Assembly (NCBI GenBank): GCA_029204225.1 | Contig: CM055101.1 | Span: 63,886,671 to 63,950,670 of the forward strand | From: Diphasiastrum complanatum | Lineage: Eukaryota > Streptophyta > Lycopodiopsida > Lycopodiales > Lycopodiaceae | DNA length: 64,000 bases | Direction of reading: 5' to 3' | Part shown: positions 57,661-64,000 of the stretch, in pieces | Layout: each line of letters opens with the position of its first letter | Position numbering within the stretch: the first letter of the stretch is position 1 | The notes under the pieces: generated by a model | Told to the model about the DNA's origin: nothing | Seen by the model: only the letters and a program-made list of their open reading frames with translations | Databases searched by the model: none | Program-made: the position numbers and the translations under genes

Positions 57661-60560
57661 TATAGACTACAATCTGTAAGGTAAGCAAATTCCTCATAAG
57701 TAAGCAATTACTTAATGAAAATATCTGTGAGATTCACACAATCTCAAGTATGTGCTGGAGTAAAGAAATTTAGATATAACAAGTCTAAATTCTTGACTCA
57801 CCCAATTGATCAAGAATTACTCAATATCTTAAGAATCCTCACACTTTCTTGTAATCTTCAAATGACCCTTAAGTATCAATTTATGATCCATCAATCATAA
57901 ACATTTAGAATCTTATGATTCATCAATCATAATTTACAGGATTCCAAAACCATACTTAATCATTGAAAGATACTTGAGTATATGTACAACATAAACTCGA
58001 GAAATATAAGAATCATTCTGAAATCTTTTCCACAAGGAAAATCACTGAATCCAAGAATATTCTTTCAAACCGATTCTCAATCAAATTATGAGTGCCAAAT
58101 TCTACAATCAACCAGAAATTAAAGACCTTTATAACATTCGTCTTTAATAATATAAACTTTATACAATCTCCTAGAATAACATCTAGAGATTACAAAGTTT
58201 TGTTGAATTCCCAAAATTCAGTTTACCATTCTTGGAACCAATGGGATCCGGTACCACAGGGATACTATCACTAATGAATCAAGTTTATTTCTCAACTGAG
58301 AAATACTCATCCAAGAATTTAGTATCCTATGCACACAATTTCCTGATGGATCCACTTGACTCATAAATTATGTGTCTTACAAGCAATACACACACAACAA
58401 ACAGTTTCTGGTGAATTCTCTTCACATTGTCCGTTTTACCAATTAACTTCCACAGAAGTAAATTAACTACTCAAGTTAATTGCTCATGATTTAGAAATCT
58501 TAAATATCTAGGTGAAGAATTCAATTATACTACTATAACACCACATTTAGATCCTTATCCAAATCATTTTAAAGTTAACCTATAGATCTATCAGAACAGA
58601 TCTGTTAACTCTGCAAGTAATTGTCAAACACAATACTTGATCATATGTTTATGTTCAACAACTAGGTTAAGTGCACCAGATAACCTTATTAACCAGGAAT
58701 ACATAGTAGATCCAAACAAGATTAATCGTGCACATATGAGAATAATCTCACTATGACCCAGCACATAAACACATATGTCATTATCTGGCAGATTCCTCCA
58801 AAATCCGCATATGTTATTCACATAACTCACTGAGAATATTGTAACTCAGCCATAGAAAAATCTATTTCTCTTGAGTAAATAACATATCTGGGAGATCTCT
58901 GAAGTGAATAATTCCACATCACAAGTTTTCCAACCATCATCTTCAACCAATCAACCTACTTCAGATCTTAGTGCACAAACCAAGATTAGGTTGACTTATA
59001 CAAACATCTTTGGACATAAGATTAAGATTAAAGCTTTATTCCATTGATCCAATCCATAACTAAATGGTACTTGGTAGCCACTCAATGAACCTTAATTTAA
59101 TCTTTACCACTACTTCCTACATTCATGAATATCTCAAAGTTCAAAACTCCCATAACTACTCTAGTTCCAGATTATTCAAAACAATCACTAGAGATTTTCT
59201 CTATTCCACTAGATAGTTCCACCATTGCACAAAAACTAGATTCCACAAAAGAAATCTATGCAACTGGTTGATCCCGTGAAAGTCTTATTCCTATCATATC
59301 CCCCTCCCCCCCCCCCCATTTAAAAATAAATTCCATAATTTTGATTAAAAAGTTCTCAAGAGACAACGTATAAGATATCGAAGATTTGAAAAATTCAGTA
59401 ATGAATATTCAATATTATTACAAACTGGACTTTTTTCTTAAAATCATAAAATATCTTATCCCGAGTGATAGAAACACTACTCTCCATAATCAACTATCAA
59501 CTAGAGATAATCATTTGAGCTCAAGAAGTCTAAATTCCACCAATTAATTGAAAACATCCATTGATTCTGAGCTATGTTCACAAAACTGAAATGGAAGCAT
59601 AAATTCATATAACTTAGACAGTCCTTCAAAACCTAGTTCTACACTGGAAAGAATTATATGAATCTTAGTCCAATTGTCTCGTATTAAGGAGTTTCTAAAA
59701 AGTAGAGGTTTAAATTAAAAGAGAAATAGCTTTTAAGGGATTTCGATTTGGAATTTGTAAGATACCATAGAGGGATCCGAATCTATATCTCATAATCTCT
59801 CCAAAAATCCTAAACAACTTTAACCAATGGTTTCCACTATTATCATTACTAATAATGTAAATACTAACCAGTGATCCACAGATCATTCTCGCACAAGAAT
59901 TCCCTCTTTGAAATCACTGATGTCCCATACCATCAGTTTTCTCTCCAAGAGGGTCATTTGCTTTTAGATCTGATCAACAGAAAATCAAAAAGATTATCTG
60001 ACCATCCTATAACCAAACATAGGATTCGATTTTCAAGAAGATCTATCTGCATTATATGATATTCCAAAGATCTACAAAACTTCATTTGGATTTCCATTAC
60101 CAGATATGCACATATCTATTCCACCAAATATTGGAGTGCCCCCATATTTGTTCCTAATGGATCACAATAATCCATTAACAAAATTGTGATTTAACAAGAA
60201 TCTGCACTGGGTTTATCGTCACATAAACAACCCATTTGGTTGGTACTTACATTCACCGAATTCCTACCATTTGAGAGTTCTTACTCTTAGGAATAAGACT
60301 CTTTACAGTACAAATGTGAACCAAGTATCATCCTCGTTCCCATGTCACAATTTCCAATAGGGTCAACTCATGGTCCTATAGATATTCCAAGTAAATTCAA
60401 CTTAATGAAATCAAAAAACCAGTGCTATGCAATTTCCTTACAAAGATTATCATGTAACCTACTTTACACAACACTAACACATTTACCTACCCATGTGTCT
60501 CATTTTCTTCCTCCCTTAGTTTTTTTTCAGTCACCCAAAAAAAATCATTAGCGAAGGCCC
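57661..60560. other. G-poor, A/C-rich strand-skewed block, no gene seen
   Basis: About 2.9 kb in which the plus strand is poor in G and rich in A, C and T; by eye C is about twice G. Edges are fairly sharp: G-rich sequence before 57650 and mixed sequence after 60700. It contains a run of C at 59303-59316. Short ORFs only. Strong skew over kilobases suits an old transcribed or retroelement-derived unit, but no motif was found on either strand. Confidence 0.4.
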
Positions 60561-62054
60561 CCAAAAACTACTTAGACACAAGTAAATGCTAGGCTGCATT
60601 TATCAATAATATTTCCTCCCTTAGCTTAAGTATTACTTCGTTAAAGTCACCTGAACCTAATGAAAAATTCATAAAATTTAGATTCGGGTGCTTTAATCAA
60701 ATACAGAGCTACGTCTTCACTTTTTGTCTTGTTAACGACAACGAATAGTCACCAAAACGATACGTTTGCAATGTTCATAGAAGATTGATACCACTTTGTG
60801 AGGTGTAGTGGGCCGTTGGCCAGTGCACTCTTACGGACAGAAGTCTGCGCTTCCTATCTTTGCTTTGTGAGGATCAAAGTAGGATAGTAATGCGTTGATG
60901 GAATCCTTCAAAAGTGCGATGGCCATAGTCCATGTGCTATGCTTTTTGAAGTACTTCATATGTGGATGCCCTCTAAACTACGATGGACCTCCTCAAAGCA
61001 TTTTTTTAAAGGATGTTTGTTATGATACATGGCTATCTGAGGTGCGATGGACCTCCTTCACTGCCCATTGAGTTTTAGAATAGTAAAAGTATGTGTGGAT
61101 TGATAATGCATAAAGTATGTCTCTATGAAATCCTTTCATAGTAGGCCGCTCAACGTAATGGTTGCTCATTTCAATGCATATGTATGATTATAATACATAT
61201 CGTAGTATGTATATGCTTGGCAGATGTCTTAGAATCATGAACTGCTTGGGATGAAAGCACGAAATGTAGAGCTTTATTGATAACTATAACTATTTGAATG
61301 CAAGGGTGACGTTAAGACTTTACAGCTCTCTTTATTCGATAAACAATCGAGTTAGGAAATGATGACTTCATGGCACACGATTGTTGGCTTATTGATTAGA
61401 AGTGCATGACCTTGTGTATAACACCATTGCATGATTACGATGCTATATGAGAAAGGTTGTATTACCATTAATCCATCGCTTTCAATTTTTTGAATCGGTA
61501 GTACATAAGCAGGGTGTTACTTGAACCAGCAAAAACATGGGAAGCTCGCAACATATTACCTCAATTTGTATTCAGATATGAAGATACTTGAAGCTTTATG
61601 GAAGGAAGTATCACCCAACACTACAATATGGTGCTTTATGAAGGTGGTTACATCATAAATGACATAAAATTGGTTCTGCCAGAATAACACTTACATTTCG
61701 TGCTTCAATTCTTATTTAGTTTGGTCTTTCTTATCCATTGCTAGTTGTTGTTGGTTTTTAATAAAAGAAAATGAAAACATTATGGACATGTAATCTAACG
61801 GTGAGCAGCAATTTGCAATTAGTACACCTAAGTGTCCTCTGGTTCTATAAAGAGGGATTCCTCACCATATCCACGATATACAGATTATCAGTTTTTGTGC
61901 ACATGTCTTCTCAGGAAGATACTATCAAGCCAAGCTTTCTTCATGCTACATTCTTTAGAAGCCATTATACTTGTTATCAGAGGCAGCTATCATCATAGTT
62001 TCTATCATCCTACCAGAGCAATCATCTGGAGGAATCAATCATAGCAAGTTACAT
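60561..62054. other. No gene seen; possibly a gypsy LTR in its right part
   Basis: Contains two similar segments (tacgatggacctcctcaaag at 60977, tgcgatggacctccttcact at 61040). TCTATAAAG at 61844-61852 could be the TATA region of the LTR that seems to end at 62155. Confidence 0.35.
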
Positions 62055-62152
62055 CCAATGGAGTATAGAAAGAGTACTCTTATCAACCACATATAAGCTA
62101 CAGCCAATGGAGTATAGAAAGAGTACTCTTATCAACCACATATAGGCTATAA
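62055..62152. repeat. 49-bp tandem duplication
   Basis: ccaatggagtatagaaagag starts at 62055 and 62104. The two 49-base units are nearly identical. It lies at the putative LTR end. Confidence 0.9.
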
Positions 62153-62628
62153 ACATTGGTATCATCAGAACCTATATGAAAGGACAGCGGTCCATCGCAC
62201 TTTTACTATCATTCCATACTGAAAAATGCATGGAGTTTTGCGGCCAAATCCACTATAGAAAGAGCGGTGGCCAGTGACTACACTCCATTCATAAAATGTG
62301 ATAATTATTGCCAACATCTGGATTGTTGTCCAGTGCCAACCATAGATCAACAGAGGTTGAGAAAATACCTATAAGAATGCCCACTACTTCTCCATGAGGT
62401 AGCGCTTGATTGCAAGAGTATCCAATCACAGTTTTGCCAATGGTAATCATAGCAAGTAGTAAGTATTCCTAATCATAAAGCACAACATACGTCCTTCATT
62501 ATCAACGAGCTACCATTCCTCAAATCACTCTCACCTTAGTTTGCAGTATCCTTCACACAATTGCTCTTCCAGTAGTATTCACGAGCTTTCTCTTCAATCA
62601 CAATCACCGTATGGTAGAGCACCAGTAG

Positions 62629-62799
<171 letters not shown>

Positions 62800-62820
62800 G
62801 CATGAGGAAAAGTGAATAGG

Positions 62821-62995
62821 GTACTGTTGCACCGTAGCAACCGCACTCAACTACAAATAGATCGCATTCCCACCGTATCCACTGTTTTTCGACCGCCCTT
62901 CCACCACAGTCTGACCTTGCACTACATTCCACTACAATAGCATCGCATTACAACCGCACTCCCACCGCATTCCCACCGCCACACACCGCACCTGC
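62821..62995 (-). repeat. Degenerate minisatellite, inverted copy
   Basis: On the plus strand, words such as CACCGTAGCAACCGCAC, GCATTCCCACCG and TACAACCGCACTCCCACCGC recur every 10-25 bases. Reverse complemented they match the GTGCGGTTG, GTTGGGGTGCGATGG and GCGGTCGCTACGG words at 63660-64000. Confidence 0.6.
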
Positions 62996-63659
62996 ACCAC
63001 CAGGGAGATGCAGCATGAACGATCTTGCATCTGCGACCTTAAACTCGATGTTGCATCTGACGTTACATTCCAATGCTACATCCAACAACTTGAATCCGAC
63101 ATTGCATGCCATTTGCATCCCACATTTTAGCATCTGACACTAGAAAAATTTCCAAAAAAATAAAACCCATACCATTAGGAAGCCCTTTTCAAACTGAGTC
63201 TCCCCTTGCCTTCCTTACAAACCCTTAAAAAATCAAAACACACCACAGACACCCAAAAAAAAAAAAATCCAAACACACCAGAAACACATACCCAACACAA
63301 AAAAGACACACCAGTACCCAATGGACCAACAAAAAGCTCCTGAAATCCCAGAAGATTATTCATGAGAAAGGTCCTCTACAGCTGAACAAATCTGACGTCA
63401 TAGATTCTACCGAATACGGTCCCAACTCCAAGAGCCATCCACAAACCCATTCGAGGAACAAGAACCTGATAGAGCCGAGTCTTCACATGCACGAGCCCAT
63501 TTTATGGTGCTGAACCCTCCCAGGTCAGAACCAACCTTAATGGTGCTTCTGCTACTCATGGAGCTCATCTTGAAAGACGTACACCCAAGTTAGATCTACC
63601 CAAGTTTGACGGTAGTTCGGATCCTCAAAGATTTTTGCAAATCTTTGAGAATGCATGTG

Positions 63660-64000
63660 ATGTGTGCGGTTGGAATGCTAGTTGGTTATAGTTCAATGCG
63701 GTTGAGTGTGGTCGCTATGGCGCAATAGCTGATGTGGTTGGGGTGCGATGGAATACGTTCACCATGGTTCAAGGGTGGAGGCAGTTGGTGTTTGGTTTGT
63801 TGCGATGCAAGAGTGGATGTAGTTGGGATGCGGTCGCTACGATTCAAGGCAGTCGCTACGGTCCAATGCGATTGTTACGGTTCAAGGGCAGAGGTGGTTT
63901 GAATGCAGTGTATTGCAGTTCAATGCAGTGGCTACGGTTCAAGGCAATCACTACGGTTGAAGAGTGGTTCAATGCGGTCGCTACGGCTATAATGCGGTCG
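63660..64000 (+). repeat. Degenerate minisatellite (GCGGTCGCTACGGTTCAA-like), runs off the window
   Basis: Units built on GCGGTCGCTACGGTTCAAtG recur with variation (63822 GCGGTCGCTACGATTCAAGG, then CAGTCGCTACGGTCCAATG, GCGATTGTTACGGTTCAAGG, CAATCACTACGGTTGAAG, and GCGGTCGCTACGG again at 63976). It starts within the gag similarity and continues to the end of the window. Confidence 0.75.

Noticed and set aside
57715-60551. Several 60-70-codon ORFs in the G-poor block
   Set aside because: Length expected by chance, no codon or motif support, no splice-compatible neighbours.

Overview
The window is plant nuclear DNA, about 64 kb of gene-poor, transposon-rich sequence. The evidence is Ty1/copia elements primed by initiator tRNA-Met, a Ty3/gypsy element with the TGGCGCCGTTGCCGGGGA primer site typical of the Athila/Tat group, CACTA and hAT transposase relics, GT-AG introns of plant type, and AT-rich spacers with very long CT/GA microsatellites. 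The species cannot be named from sequence. A vascular plant with a large genome fits best.

Layout. 1-6.6 kb: two copies of a dispersed repeat carrying a tRNA-derived SINE head, a CACTA exon pair, a diverged copia LTR, and a reverse-strand copia reverse-transcriptase relic. 6.67-11.66 kb: the best candidate host gene. It has a TATA box, a five-codon upstream ORF, a first exon with a Gln run, at least three phase-compatible exons and a poly(A) signal; the product is not recognised. 12.5-16.4 kb: a GC-rich, intron-containing hAT transposase gene (BED finger, DUF659-like core, dimerisation domain, proline-rich tail), decayed mainly by stops consistent with C-to-T change. 17.4-18.0 kb: an ORF with two AT-hooks. 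18.3-25.7 kb: tandem duplications, an LTR/primer-site junction and a foldback (MITE-like) palindrome. 25.7-26.9 kb: a CACTA TNP2 transposase relic. 27.1-34.7 kb: a copia element (27780-33781) with perfect CTTCC target duplications, apparently nested in the LTR of an older reverse-strand copia. 38.1-38.8 kb: a copia gag/protease scrap. 41.5-53.0 kb: a very young, almost whole 11.5-kb Ty3/gypsy element on the reverse strand (CATGC target duplications, two 1218-bp LTRs with about five differences), carrying a 936-codon ORF of unknown function between integrase and the 3' LTR. 54.2-55.2 kb: an older gypsy gag and primer site. 57.7-60.6 kb: a G-poor strand-skewed block. 62.1-64.0 kb: the 5' part of another gypsy element whose leader holds a 166-bp GA tract and whose gag runs into a degenerate minisatellite, with an inverted copy upstream.

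There is no operon-like logic. Apart from the candidate host gene at 6.7-11.6 kb and possibly the AT-hook ORF, the coding sequence belongs to mobile elements at very different stages of decay. The most novel signals are the 936-codon extra ORF of the young gypsy element, the unrecognised multi-exon gene with a CX9C segment, the block of CCGCGG palindromes just upstream of the hAT gene, and the foldback at 24.5-25.2 kb.
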